Source: Palsa-851 sp035534435 (GTDB lineage Bacteria; Chloroflexota; Dormibacteria; Aeolococcales; Aeolococcaceae). Taken from it: DNA of 61,477 bases. Each line of letters starts with the position of its first letter. Within the stretch, counting starts at the first letter, position 1. This document shows positions 32,575 to 41,534 of the stretch, one piece after another. Under the pieces are notes generated by a model, which had not been told where the DNA came from, made no database searches, and saw only the letters and a program-made list of their open reading frames with translations. The position numbers and the translations under genes were made by a program. The stretch spans positions 1 through 61,477 of the forward strand of contig DATLRX010000017.1 of NCBI GenBank assembly GCA_035534435.1, read 5' to 3'.

Positions 32575-33315
32575 GTGGCCGACGACGAGCGGCGGATGAC
32601 CATCGTCCAGCACCTCGAGGAGTTGCGGCGTGTCCTCATCTGGGTGATGGGGTCATGGATCGTCGGGACCGCGATTGCCTTCGTCTTCAACGGGTTCTTC
32701 CTGACGATCCTGCTGCACCCGCTGCACACGGTGCTCGCGAACTCGCACAGCATCATCCCGAACGACGAGGCGATCATCACGTCGCCCACCGAGGGGCTCA
32801 CGGTCCCGCTGAAGATCTCGGCCGTGGTCGGTATCGTGATTGCCCTGCCGATCGTCCTGTGGCAGACGTGGAGCTTCGTCTCGCCGGGACTGCGTCCGAA
32901 GGAGCGAAAGTTCGTCGGCCCCTTCATCGCCAGCGCGTTGCTGCTGTTTGCCGGGGGCGCGGCCTTCGCGTACTTCATCATGCCGCTGGGGCTGAACTTC
33001 CTGACCAACTTCCTGAACGGCCACGCTGTCTATTTCCCCGACATCAACTCGTACATCTCCTTCTTCCTCATCGTCTGCTTCGTCTTCGGCATCACCTTCG
33101 AGATGCCCGTGGTGATCGTGTTGCTGGGCCTCCTCGGCTTCGTGTCGTCGAAGAAGCTGAAGGGGTGGCGCAAGATCGCCTACGTCGGGATCATCGTTGC
33201 GGCGCTCGTCATCACCCCCGGCGCGGATCCGTTCACGCCGACGGCGCTCGCGATTCCGCTGATCCTGCTGTACGAGGCCTCGATCATCGTGCTCCAGCGC
33301 ATCTTCCGGCGCTGA
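32575..33315 (+). CDS. tatC: twin-arginine translocase subunit TatC
   Basis: A 246-residue membrane protein with six helices. TIVQHLEELRRVLIW is the conserved N-terminal signal-binding segment, SPTEGLTVPLKIS and WQTWSFVSPGLRPKERK follow, and FGITFEMPVVIVLL and ALVITPGADPFT complete the signature. TatC recognises twin-arginine signal peptides and recruits TatA. The start is GTG 32575; GTG 32566 in frame adds three residues. Confidence 0.94.
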   Translation: MADDERRMTIVQHLEELRRVLIWVMGSWIVGTAIAFVFNGFFLTILLHPLHTVLANSHSIIPNDEAIITSPTEGLTVPLKISAVVGIVIALPIVLWQTWSFVSPGLRPKERKFVGPFIASALLLFAGGAAFAYFIMPLGLNFLTNFLNGHAVYFPDINSYISFFLIVCFVFGITFEMPVVIVLLGLLGFVSSKKLKGWRKIAYVGIIVAALVITPGADPFTPTALAIPLILLYEASIIVLQRIFRR

Positions 33316-33342
33316 TCCTCCGGCCTCGGAGAGGACAGTCGA

Positions 33343-33348
33343 TACACT
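33343..33348 (+). promoter_or_regulatory. -10 box, leaderless-type promoter of rph-rdgB
   Basis: TACACT ends 7 bases before the rph ATG at 33356, in the 40-base gap after tatC. Confidence 0.45.
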
Positions 33349-33355
33349 CCGGGCC

Positions 33356-34078
33356 ATGCGCCCAGATCAGCGAGCCCCCGGCGACCTGCGACCCACGACC
33401 ATCGAACTGCACACACTCCCGTACGCCGAGGGCAGCGCGCTCATCACCGTGGGCGAGACCCGCGTGCTGTGCGCGGCCACCGTCGAGGAGCGAGTCCCGC
33501 CGTTCCGCAAGGGATCGGGTCGCGGATGGGTGACCGCCGAGTACGCGATGCTCCCGAGGAGCACGCACACGCGGACCGAGCGTGACGGCCGCAAGGGCCG
33601 GGTCGACGGCCGCGTGCAGGAGATCCAGCGCCTCATCGGGCGGAGCCTGCGCGCCGCGGTCGACTTCGAGGCGCTCGGCGAGCGGAGCATCCTCATCGAC
33701 TGCGATGTCCTCGTCGCCGACGGTGGGACCCGCACGGCGTCGATCACGGGGGGCTATGTTGCCCTTGCCCTGGCGGTCGGCCGGCTCCGTGCCGCAAACG
33801 CGATTCGGAGCGACCCGTTGCGCTGGCCGGTCGCCGCGGTGAGCGCCGGCATCGTGGGAGGCGAGGCTCGCCTCGATCTCTGCTATCTCGAGGACTCCGC
33901 GGCCGATACCGACATGAACTGCGTGGGGTCGTCCGACGGAAGGCTCATCGAGCTCCAGGGCTCCGCCGAACAGGAGCCGTTCTCGCGTGAGGAGCTGGAG
34001 TCCCTCCTCGGCCTTGCGGGTGCCGGCCTCCAGCAGCTGTTCGCCATCCAGGCCGAGGTGTTGCGCGGCGCGGCGTGA
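33356..34078 (+). CDS. rph: ribonuclease PH
   Basis: A 240-residue phosphorolytic 3'-5' exoribonuclease that trims tRNA 3' ends. It has the family N-terminus (RPDQRAPGDLRP), GSALITVGETRVLCAATVEERVPPF, the RKGRVDGRVQEIQRLIGRSLR region and DCDVLVADGGTRTASITG with the catalytic Asp and phosphate-binding loop. Length is standard. Its stop overlaps the rdgB start by 4 bases (GTGA). Confidence 0.96.
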   Translation: MRPDQRAPGDLRPTTIELHTLPYAEGSALITVGETRVLCAATVEERVPPFRKGSGRGWVTAEYAMLPRSTHTRTERDGRKGRVDGRVQEIQRLIGRSLRAAVDFEALGERSILIDCDVLVADGGTRTASITGGYVALALAVGRLRAANAIRSDPLRWPVAAVSAGIVGGEARLDLCYLEDSAADTDMNCVGSSDGRLIELQGSAEQEPFSREELESLLGLAGAGLQQLFAIQAEVLRGAA

Positions 34079-34680
34079 CCGGTCCGGTCCTGGTACTCGC
34101 GACCCGCAACCCCGGCAAGGTCGCCGAGCTTCGCGACATGCTCACCGGCCTCCCCTGGGACGTCCTGGGGCTTGACGACGTCGGGTTCCACGACGAGCTC
34201 GAGGAGCCGGGCCCCGGCTATGTCGAGTCAGCGCTCGCCAAGGCCACCGTGGTCTGCGCGGCCAGCGGGCTTCCCTCGCTCGCCGACGACAGCGGCATCG
34301 AGGTGGAGTCGCTCGGCGGCTGGCCCGGCCCGCTCTCGGCGCGATGGATGGGCGAGGGCAGGACCGATGCCGACCGCCTTGCCGGGCTGATCGCCGAGGT
34401 GGCACGCCGGACGCCGGACGACCGACGGGTCCGCTATGTGTGCGTGGCCGCGCTGGCGCGGCCGAACGCCGAGCCGGTGACGGCTCGCGGAGAGTGCCTT
34501 GGGACGCTCATCGCCGAGCCACGGGGCACCAACGGGTTCGGGTACGACCCGGCGTTCCTGTCCAACGATCTCGGGATCACGTTCGGCGAGGCGTCGGAGG
34601 AGGCCAAGTCACGGGTGTCGCATCGTGCTCGAGCGATCGCCCGCCTCGTGGAGTCCGGCGTCCTCGGAAGTCGCACGTAG
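34075..34680 (+). CDS. rdgB: XTP/dITP diphosphatase (RdgB/HAM1)
   Basis: A 201-residue house-cleaning pyrophosphatase that removes dITP, XTP and dUTP-like bases. It starts VLVLATRNPGKVAELRD; ADDSGIEVESLGGWPG is the metal-binding segment, and GTNGFGYDPAFL and KSRVSHRARA contact the base and phosphate. Start GTG inside the rph stop. The rph-rdgB pair is a common bacterial arrangement. Confidence 0.95.
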   Translation: MTGPVLVLATRNPGKVAELRDMLTGLPWDVLGLDDVGFHDELEEPGPGYVESALAKATVVCAASGLPSLADDSGIEVESLGGWPGPLSARWMGEGRTDADRLAGLIAEVARRTPDDRRVRYVCVAALARPNAEPVTARGECLGTLIAEPRGTNGFGYDPAFLSNDLGITFGEASEEAKSRVSHRARAIARLVESGVLGSRT

Positions 34681-34684
34681 CGGC

Positions 34685-35368
34685 TCAGCCGGCCGGGATC
34701 GCGGCGCCCGTGACGAGTTGCGCAGCGTCGGAGAGCAGCAATTCGATGACCGCCGCGACCGAGTCGGTGGTCACCCACGAGGAACGATCGGCCTTCGGCA
34801 TGGACGCCCGGTTCGACGTCGTGTCCATGGTGCCCGGCAGGACGCTGTTCACGGCGATGCCGTGGCCCCGCAGTTCGACCGCCATGACCTGCGCGAGACG
34901 AACGACTGCCGCCTTGCTCACCTGGTAGGCGGCCTGGCCGCGCGCGACGTCGATCGCGGCCCGCGATGCCACAAAGACCAGGCGCCCGCCGGACCCCGCC
35001 GCGATCATCGATGCCGCGGCCGCCCTGGCGAGGCGCCACGGTCCGAGCAGGTTGGCGCCGAGCATCACCTCGACGGCCGCGTCGTCCGTCTCATGTGCCC
35101 TGCCGCCGGCGAACCCACCCGACGCGCTGACCATCCCTCGCCATGGACCGACCGCCTCGACGGCCGCGCGGAGCCGTGCGACCGACGCAGCGTCGTCGAG
35201 ATCGCACTGGACGACGGTCACCCCCTCCCGCGCTGCCACACGCTCCGGGTGGCGCGCCGGGACGACCACCGCGGAACCCGACGCCAGGAGACGCGCCACG
35301 ACGGCGCTCCCGAGCGCACCGCCACCACCACCGACGACGGTGACCCCCTGACGGAACTGGACGGGCAC
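34685..35368 (-). CDS. short-chain dehydrogenase/reductase
   Basis: A 227-residue SDR. The cofactor motif is VVGGGGGALGSAV (a variant of TGxxxGxG with one extra Gly). The catalytic set is in VASRAAIDVARGQAAYQVSKAA (Ser, Tyr and Lys at classical spacing; shown by its ends, the Tyr-x3-Lys is YQVSK). PGTMDTTSNR follows the active site. It probably uses NADP or NAD on an alcohol or ketone. Start GTG 35366-35368 behind GAGGAGG. It is divergent from the protease, 32 bases apart. Confidence 0.85.
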   Translation of the reverse strand: MPVQFRQGVTVVGGGGGALGSAVVARLLASGSAVVVPARHPERVAAREGVTVVQCDLDDAASVARLRAAVEAVGPWRGMVSASGGFAGGRAHETDDAAVEVMLGANLLGPWRLARAAAASMIAAGSGGRLVFVASRAAIDVARGQAAYQVSKAAVVRLAQVMAVELRGHGIAVNSVLPGTMDTTSNRASMPKADRSSWVTTDSVAAVIELLLSDAAQLVTGAAIPAG

Positions 35369-35400
35369 AATGCCTCCTCGTGGACCCACGGCCTGAGCGG

Positions 35401-36192
35401 ATGTTCCGGCCGGAGGCCGTGCTCCGCGCCGGGGCCGCCATCTTCGCGCTGATCGCCGCCGGACTGGTGGCACTCCTCGTGACCGCGCACCTCGAAGCCG
35501 TCGATCCGCGCACGCTGCCCGCCGTCCGCCCGCCGAAGGCGAGCGCTCCGACCCCCGCGCCGTCGCCGCTCACCGATCTCGGGCGAGGCGATCTCGGCAG
35601 CGTCGTGACCATCCAGGTGGAGGTGGAGCTGTCCAATGAGGAGTCACTCGGCACCGGATGGATCTTCGACAGCAAAGGGGACATCGTCACGAACGCCCAC
35701 GTGATCAGCGGGCACGTCGCGATCCGCGTGACCGACCGCTCGGATCGAACCGAGGTCGCGGTCGTGCTGGGAAGCGACGCCACCAACGACATCGCGCTGC
35801 TGCGTCCGGAAGGGGCCTTCCCGGGCCAGGAGCTGCCGGTGGATGCGGCAGCGTTCGTGAAGGTGCCGGCGAGCGTCATCGCTCTGGCATCGAGCACCGC
35901 AACCGGGCGCGGGGACATGACGGCGGAGACGCTCATCGGCCTGCACGCGAACGTGCCACTGGCGCCGAACGGTGGCGTGGACCAGGGCCAGGTGGGACCG
36001 CAGATCTACAACGACATGCTTCACCTGGAAGGAGAGCGCATCTACGAGGGCAACAGCGGCGGCCCCGTGCTCGACGCCGCCGGGCAGGTGGTGGGCATCC
36101 TGACGCTCGCGAGTCCGAGCTCTCCGGACGCCTACGCCATCCCGATCAGTCGTGTCCTCGCCGAGCTCATCCAGTGGTCGAAATCCGGGTGA
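35401..36192 (+). CDS. membrane-anchored trypsin-like serine protease
   Basis: A 263-residue protein. A single N-terminal helix (AVLRAGAAIFALIAAGLVAL) is followed by a Pro-rich linker and a chymotrypsin-fold protease. The triad is visible: His in IVTNAHVI, Asp in SDATNDIALL, Ser in EGNSGGPVL. It lacks a PDZ domain, so it is shorter than DegP/HtrA. The domain would be extracytoplasmic and may process or degrade envelope proteins. Start ATG 35401; GTG 35380 is an alternative. Confidence 0.85.
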   Translation: MFRPEAVLRAGAAIFALIAAGLVALLVTAHLEAVDPRTLPAVRPPKASAPTPAPSPLTDLGRGDLGSVVTIQVEVELSNEESLGTGWIFDSKGDIVTNAHVISGHVAIRVTDRSDRTEVAVVLGSDATNDIALLRPEGAFPGQELPVDAAAFVKVPASVIALASSTATGRGDMTAETLIGLHANVPLAPNGGVDQGQVGPQIYNDMLHLEGERIYEGNSGGPVLDAAGQVVGILTLASPSSPDAYAIPISRVLAELIQWSKSG

Positions 36193-36262
36193 TTCGGCCG
36201 CGCATTGGGTATCGTCATGAGTGACGCGGGCGTGTCCCGATTGCCCCGAGGAGTTTCATACC

Positions 36263-37249
36263 GTGCCAGCACGCGACTTCGACATCGCCATCATCGGCGG
36301 CGGCCCCGCAGGGCTGACGGCAGCGCTGTACGCGGGGCGCAACCGCGATCGCGCGATCATGCTCGAGGGCAAGGCGCCGGGCGGGCAACTGCTGAACACC
36401 GAGCTCATCGAGGATTACCCGGGATTCATGTCGATCCTCGGCGTCGACCTCGCCACCGTGATGGAGCAGCAGGCGGCTCACTTCGGCACGGAGCTCATGC
36501 GCACGGAGGTCCGCGCCATCAAGCTGCTGCCGGACGGCATGAAGCTGATCGAGACCTATGAGGGCGACTATCGCGCTGCGGCGGTGATCATCACGGCCGG
36601 CGGCAATCCGCGAAAGCTCGGTGTGCCCGGCGAGGAGGAGTTCGCCGGTCGCGGCGTCTCGTACTGCGCCGTCTGCGACGGTGCGTTCTTCAAGGATGTC
36701 CACCTGGCGGTCATCGGGGGCGGGGACGCCGCGGTGGAGGAGGCGCTCTTCCTCACACGCTATGCGAGCAGGGTGACGATCATCCATCGGCGCCGGGACT
36801 TCCGGGCGCAGCCGATTCTGATCGATGAGGCGCGCAAACATCCGAAGGTCGATTTCATCACCGACACGGTGGTCGAGAGCATCGACGGCGTTGCCAAGGT
36901 GGCCCGATTGTCGTTGCACAACATCGACTCCGGGCGACGCACACAGCTCGAGGTCGGCGGCGTGTTCATCTTCATCGGCTTCATCCCCAACACGCAACTC
37001 GTCGATGCCCACATCGATCATGACAAAGCCGGCTATTACTTGACCGACCCCATGACGATGATGACCAACATCCCCGGCATCTTCGCGGCGGGTGATGTGC
37101 GCAGCCAGCTGACACGGCAGATCACGACCGCCGTCGGCGATGCGACGACTGCCACGATCGCGGCGAGCAAGTGGGTGGAGGAGTGGCGTCGCGGCCGTGA
37201 CGACACGTCCGCGGAGCTCGTCGATGCCGCCGCACGCGGCGCCGCCTGA
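36263..37249 (+). CDS. trxB: thioredoxin-disulfide reductase
   Basis: A 328-residue flavoenzyme reducing thioredoxin with NADPH. FAD site IIGGGPAGLTAALYAGR; redox pair CAVC in SYCAVCDGAFF; NADPH site IGGGDAAVEEALFL; HRRRDFRAQ is the NADP-phosphate contact; C-terminal GIFAAGDVR binds FAD. Start GTG 36263 behind GAGGAG. No thioredoxin gene is adjacent; the next gene, 12 bases on, is a cobalamin adenosyltransferase. Confidence 0.95.
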   Translation: MPARDFDIAIIGGGPAGLTAALYAGRNRDRAIMLEGKAPGGQLLNTELIEDYPGFMSILGVDLATVMEQQAAHFGTELMRTEVRAIKLLPDGMKLIETYEGDYRAAAVIITAGGNPRKLGVPGEEEFAGRGVSYCAVCDGAFFKDVHLAVIGGGDAAVEEALFLTRYASRVTIIHRRRDFRAQPILIDEARKHPKVDFITDTVVESIDGVAKVARLSLHNIDSGRRTQLEVGGVFIFIGFIPNTQLVDAHIDHDKAGYYLTDPMTMMTNIPGIFAAGDVRSQLTRQITTAVGDATTATIAASKWVEEWRRGRDDTSAELVDAAARGAA

Positions 37250-37261
37250 CGCATCTCGCGA

Positions 37262-37825
37262 ATGAGCATCACCACCGGCCACGGTGACGGCGGCGAGACC
37301 GGTCTTCTCTACGGCGGCCGCGTCTCCAAGGACGACGTCCGCACCGAGGCGTACGGATCGCTCGACGAGGCGATCTCGGCGCTGGGCCTCGCCCGCGCCC
37401 TGACGGAGGATCCGGGTCGCGCGGCGCGCCTGCTCGAGCTCCAACGGGAGCTTTTCATCGTCGGCGCCGAGCTCGCCACCGGCCCCGGCCATCGGGCAGA
37501 TCTCGAGCGCCACTTCAACGTCGTCACCGTGGAGATGGCGGACGCTCTGAGGCGTGAGATCGTCGAGCTCGAGGCACGCGTGCCGCTGCCGGGAGGGTTC
37601 GTCATCCCCGGCGGCACGCCTGCCGGTGCCGCGATCGACATGGCCCGCACGCTGGTCCGGCGCGCGGAACGGCGCACCGTCACGCTGCAGCGCGCCGGCG
37701 AGCTCGAGAACCCCGAGGTGTTGCGCTATCTGAATCGGTGCTCGGACCTGCTCTTCATGCTTGCCCGTGAAGCCGAGCAGGGCGCCACGGTCGCCTCGGG
37801 CGGGCAGCGCCGCCGCGAGGACTGA
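37262..37825 (+). CDS. PduO-type ATP:cob(I)alamin adenosyltransferase
   Basis: A 187-residue four-helix-bundle enzyme that makes adenosylcobalamin. Signature motifs: GHGDGGETGLLYGGRVSKDD at the ATP-binding N-terminus (TGxGDxGxTxL type), AYGSLDEAISALGLAR, FVIPGGTPAGAAIDMARTLVRRAER and VLRYLNRCSDLLFMLAR. Full length. It follows trxB and probably shares its transcript. An adenosylcobalamin-dependent enzyme should exist elsewhere in the genome. Confidence 0.93.
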   Translation: MSITTGHGDGGETGLLYGGRVSKDDVRTEAYGSLDEAISALGLARALTEDPGRAARLLELQRELFIVGAELATGPGHRADLERHFNVVTVEMADALRREIVELEARVPLPGGFVIPGGTPAGAAIDMARTLVRRAERRTVTLQRAGELENPEVLRYLNRCSDLLFMLAREAEQGATVASGGQRRRED

Positions 37826-37859
37826 CCGTCGTTTCGATTCGCTGGTCAGAGAGCCCGGA

Positions 37860-39092
37860 TCAGGGGCGGGGCGCGGCGACCGGGACGGCCGATCCGTCGA
37901 GCAGGCACATGCAGCGCAGCGCCAGCCACAGCTGGTGGCGTTGCGCCGGATCGTCAGTGTCGATGCCGAGCTGGCGGAGACGGCTGACCCGGTAGACGAC
38001 GGTGTGGCGATGGACGCCCAGGCGGTCGGCGGCTTCACCGATGCTCCGGCTGTCGAGCAGCGCCTCGAGCGTCGCCACGAGCTCGAGGCGGCGGCTCGGC
38101 GTGCCCGCCGTCAGCGGGCCGAGCACCCGATCCACGAAGCTCCGCATCGCGTCGACGTCGGCTGCCAGGGCCGCGAAGACGCCCACCTCGGCATCGGTGT
38201 GGACAGCCCGGTCGGGATAGAGCGTGCGGCCGACGTCGAGCGCGCGCCGAGCGTGCTGAGCGGCCGGCGCGACCTGGTCGAGGGTGACGGCGACAGGTCC
38301 GACGCCGAAAACCACCGGCCCGACGGCGGCGCAGAGCGCTGCCAGGTCGCGACCCTCCGGTACCAGTGCGATCCAGATCCCGGGGTCGTCGCTGATGAGG
38401 TGAGCGCCCTCGGCACGCCATACCTCCTCGAGCTCGCGCTCTGCCTCGAGCGTTGGCACCGCGCACGCCACCACCCAGTAGGGAGGAAGGAGCGTGAGGT
38501 CCGCAGACGCCGCGGTCCGCCGGAGCTCCGCTGACGCGTCACCGCCCAGCAGCCGCTGCAGGATCCGGTCGCGGTCGCGATCGCGCTGACGGAGGAGCCG
38601 CTCGCGCGTCTCCAGGTACGCGCGACCGACGGCAGCGCTGATCTCATCGAAATACTCGAGGACCGTGCTGGTCACGCCGATCACCGTGCTCGGCGGGACG
38701 TCGTTGAGAAGCGCCGGCTGCCCGATGACCTCATCCCAGAGGACGCGCGCCGCCAGCCGGTAGGCGCCGAAGACGAGCTCGAGCGGCACCCCCAGCTCCG
38801 CCTGCTGCGCTCCCATGGAGCCGAGGCGCTCGAGATCGCCGGCCCGGAGGCCGCGCCCGTCGCGGAGCAGCCGGACGAAGGTCCTGAGCGCGTCCCGGCA
38901 GGCCGCGGTGACCGTACGGAAGTAGCCGAGCGTGCGAAAGCGGCTGTCGGGGAGCGAGATACCCGAGACGATCTGACGCGTCATCCGCCTGGCGATCTCG
39001 TCGACCTCTCCGAGCAGCCGGACGGTCACCGCAGGCGGCAGGGTGGCCGCAACGGACAACCTGATGTCAGGTGCCTTGGTCACCTGGGCCAT
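37860..39092 (-). CDS. PucR/CdaR-type transcriptional regulator
   Basis: A 410-residue protein. The C-terminal HTH reads LLDSRSIGEAADRLGVHRHTVVYRVSRLRQLG, the PucR-type motif (given by its ends, core HRHTVVYRVSRL). The middle holds a GGDEF-like CdaR domain, and the N-terminal 170 residues are helical, probably sensory. Start ATG 39090-39092 with GGAGGA 5 bases upstream. It diverges from the ferritin-like gene at 39167 and may control it. Inducer unknown. Confidence 0.85.
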   Translation of the reverse strand: MAQVTKAPDIRLSVAATLPPAVTVRLLGEVDEIARRMTRQIVSGISLPDSRFRTLGYFRTVTAACRDALRTFVRLLRDGRGLRAGDLERLGSMGAQQAELGVPLELVFGAYRLAARVLWDEVIGQPALLNDVPPSTVIGVTSTVLEYFDEISAAVGRAYLETRERLLRQRDRDRDRILQRLLGGDASAELRRTAASADLTLLPPYWVVACAVPTLEAERELEEVWRAEGAHLISDDPGIWIALVPEGRDLAALCAAVGPVVFGVGPVAVTLDQVAPAAQHARRALDVGRTLYPDRAVHTDAEVGVFAALAADVDAMRSFVDRVLGPLTAGTPSRRLELVATLEALLDSRSIGEAADRLGVHRHTVVYRVSRLRQLGIDTDDPAQRHQLWLALRCMCLLDGSAVPVAAPRP

Positions 39093-39166
39093 ATTGTCCT
39101 CCGTGCACAAATCCTGGCGTGTACGCTGCATGACATTGCCCATGCTTTGTGCGTGACAGAGAAAGT

Positions 39167-39997
39167 ATGCTGCTTGGAATGCTTTACGACGACATGTTCA
39201 TCCGCCTCGAGCGGGCTCGATGGACGCTCAGCACCGACATCCCGTTCGACGACATCGATCCGAGCCTCCTGACGCCCCAGTGGATCAGCGACCTCCGGAA
39301 CATCTGCCTCACGGAGCTCTCGGCGCTGTACGCCACCGAGATGTTCCTCCGCGACTTCTACACCGACATCGATTTCTGCAGCTTCGTCTCGATCTGGTTC
39401 TACGAGGAGATGAAGCATCACCTCACGCTGCGCAAATACCTCGAGAGGTGCGGGGAGACCTTTGACGAGGCCAAGCTGCCGGAGCTCCGGCTCACGTTCG
39501 CGCCGGGTCCGGCGATCGAGACGCTGACCATGCACTTCTGCGGCGAGCAGCGCCTCGCGCACTGGTACACCGCGTTCAGCGAGCAAGCACCCGAGCCGGT
39601 CATCCGTCAGATCTTCAAGATCCTCGCTGCCGACGAGCTGCGTCACGCGGCGTGCTACGCGAAGTACATGCGGCGAGCCGTCGCGAACAAGCCCGAGGTC
39701 CTTCCAGACATCCTGAAGATGTCGCTGTGGATGATGCGCAGCACCAACGACGCGCCGAAGCATCCGACCACGATCACGGAGCCCTCCGTCGTCGGACAGC
39801 TCGAGGACCCGGAATACGTCTCGCGCATGCTCAACTGGTACCTGCCCGGGCGCGACCATGAGGCTCCCGTGCAGCGGCGGATCCTCGCGCTGATGTCGGA
39901 GCTGAGCGGGGTCGAGCTCAAGTCGCTGCGCGACATCCCGCCGCTGGTGCGCAAGCTCAGCCCCGCCCATGCCCGGCAGGCGGTCGCCGTCGCCTGA
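39167..39997 (+). CDS. ferritin-like di-iron protein, acyl-ACP desaturase type
   Basis: A 276-residue helical protein. Two ExxH-type iron-binding motifs are seen: YEEMKHH (about residue 82) and ADELRHAACY (about residue 157), with further Glu in LYATEMF and CGEQRLAHW. This is the four-helix di-iron arrangement of soluble acyl-ACP desaturases and related oxidases, which use O2. Start ATG 39167; a GTG at 39149 would add six residues. The divergent PucR-type gene may regulate it. Substrate unproven. Confidence 0.75.
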   Translation: MLLGMLYDDMFIRLERARWTLSTDIPFDDIDPSLLTPQWISDLRNICLTELSALYATEMFLRDFYTDIDFCSFVSIWFYEEMKHHLTLRKYLERCGETFDEAKLPELRLTFAPGPAIETLTMHFCGEQRLAHWYTAFSEQAPEPVIRQIFKILAADELRHAACYAKYMRRAVANKPEVLPDILKMSLWMMRSTNDAPKHPTTITEPSVVGQLEDPEYVSRMLNWYLPGRDHEAPVQRRILALMSELSGVELKSLRDIPPLVRKLSPAHARQAVAVA

Positions 39998-40026
39998 TCC
40001 CGGGCGAGCGATCCGAGATCGCCGCA

Positions 40027-40032
40027 TATAAT
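40027..40032 (+). promoter_or_regulatory. -10 box, leaderless-type promoter of the acylphosphatase/trp run
   Basis: TATAAT, a perfect consensus -10, ends 9 bases before the ATG at 40042. It may drive acyP, the aminotransferase and the trp genes together. Confidence 0.55.
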
Positions 40033-40041
40033 CGGCCGGCG

Positions 40042-40329
40042 ATGGATGCACCCGAGAACCTGCACGTCCGCGCGATCGTCCACGGACGGGTCCAGATGGT
40101 CGGATTCCGCGCCTTCGTGATCCGCCATGCGGGTGAGAGCGGCCTGACGGGAACCGTACGCAATCTCGACGACGGCACCGTCGAAGCCGTCCTCGAAGGA
40201 CCCGCACCTGCCGTGCGGCGGATGCTCGACCTGCTGCACGAGGGGCCTGCGCACGCTCGCGTCGAGCGGGTCGATGTGGAATACGGGACACCGGCGGGCA
40301 CGCTACCGGCGATGATGGTGGCGTCATGA
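40042..40329 (+). CDS. acyP: acylphosphatase
   Basis: A 95-residue enzyme hydrolysing carboxyl-phosphate bonds. The phosphate loop and catalytic Arg are in VHGRVQMVGFRAFVIRHA, and the catalytic Asn is in GTVRNLDDGTVEAVLEG. Length is standard. It overlaps the next gene by 4 bases (ATGA). Confidence 0.94.
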   Translation: MDAPENLHVRAIVHGRVQMVGFRAFVIRHAGESGLTGTVRNLDDGTVEAVLEGPAPAVRRMLDLLHEGPAHARVERVDVEYGTPAGTLPAMMVAS

Positions 40330-41513
40330 GCATTCGTTTCGCGGAACGCCTGTCCCGGCTCGGCACCGAGAGTGCCTTTGAAGTCCTCGCGCACGCACGC
40401 CGCCTCGAGGCGGAAGGGCGCAGCATCGTCCATCTCGAGATCGGCGAGCCCGACTTCGCCACTCCGGCGAACATCATCGACGCGGCGGTTCGCGCGATGC
40501 GCGACGGGGCGACGCACTACACCGCCGCAAGCGGCATCCGTGAGGTGCGGGAGCGCACTGCCGCATACATCACACGGCATACGGGCGTGCCGACGGAGTA
40601 CGAGAACATCGTCATCACGCCGGGTTCGAAGAACCTGCTGCTCTTCGCGCTGCTCTCCCTCGTCGAGGAGGGCGAGGAGGTGATCGTCCCGGATCCCGGC
40701 TACCCGATCTACCGGTCGCTCACCGAGTTCATCGGCGCCACCGCGGTCTCGTTGCCGCTGCGCCAGGAGAACGATTTCCGGATCGACGTCGCGGAGCTGC
40801 ATTCGCTGATCACCCCGCGCACGCGCATGCTGGTCGTCAACTCGCCGCAGAACCCCACGGGCGGGATCCTCACTCGCGAGGACTGCGAGGAGATCGCGCG
40901 ACTCGCCATCGAGCACGACCTCATCGTGCTCAGTGACGAGATCTACAACCGGTTGAGCTACGACTCCCACCACGTCTCTCTGTACGGGATCCCGGGCATG
41001 GCCGAGCGCACGATCTACATGGACGGTCTGTCCAAGGCATGGGCGATGTGCGGGTGGCGGCTCGGGTTTGGCGCGATGCCGGTGCCGATCGCCAGGAAGA
41101 TGGACACGCTGATGATCAACAGCTCCTCGTGCGCCGCGGCGTTCACGCAGTGGGCGGCGGTGGAGGCCTTCGAGGCGCCCGAGTCGGAGGCTGCAGTCGT
41201 GTCGATGGTCGCGGAGTTCGAGCGCCGCCGGGATCGCATCGTCGATCTCCTCAACGCCATCCCGGGGTTCAAATGCCACCGGCCGGCGGGCGCCTTCTAC
41301 GTCTTTCCCGACATCACCGGCACGGGGATCAACGAGCGCGAGCTGGCCGCGTCGCTCCTCGACGAGGTCGGCGTCGCCGTCCTCCCGGGGACGTCGTTCG
41401 GTCCGCACGGGGCGGGACACATCCGCCTCAGCTATGCGGCCTCGATCGAGAACCTCGAGGAGGCGGCGCGACGCATCGGGCAGTACGTTGGTGAGGCGGT
41501 CGTTGCGGGATGA
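40326..41513 (+). CDS. class I/II aminotransferase, aspartate/aromatic type
   Basis: A 395-residue fold-type I PLP enzyme. It shows LEIGEPDFATP, TPGSKNLLLFAL, NSPQNPTGGIL, the Asp of LSDEIYNRL and the Schiff-base Lys in DGLSKAWAMCGWRLG; the terminal Arg lies in HIRLSYA. It transfers amino groups between amino acids and 2-oxoglutarate. Adjacent to trp and aroA genes, a role in aromatic or aspartate metabolism fits. It ends 21 bases before trpE. Confidence 0.9.
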   Translation: MSIRFAERLSRLGTESAFEVLAHARRLEAEGRSIVHLEIGEPDFATPANIIDAAVRAMRDGATHYTAASGIREVRERTAAYITRHTGVPTEYENIVITPGSKNLLLFALLSLVEEGEEVIVPDPGYPIYRSLTEFIGATAVSLPLRQENDFRIDVAELHSLITPRTRMLVVNSPQNPTGGILTREDCEEIARLAIEHDLIVLSDEIYNRLSYDSHHVSLYGIPGMAERTIYMDGLSKAWAMCGWRLGFGAMPVPIARKMDTLMINSSSCAAAFTQWAAVEAFEAPESEAAVVSMVAEFERRRDRIVDLLNAIPGFKCHRPAGAFYVFPDITGTGINERELAASLLDEVGVAVLPGTSFGPHGAGHIRLSYAASIENLEEAARRIGQYVGEAVVAG

Positions 41514-41534
41514 CACCTCCATGGCGCGACCGCG

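Noticed and set aside
36215..38038. A 607-residue minus-strand ORF
   Set aside because: Antisense of trxB and the adenosyltransferase, which carry clear motifs on the plus strand.
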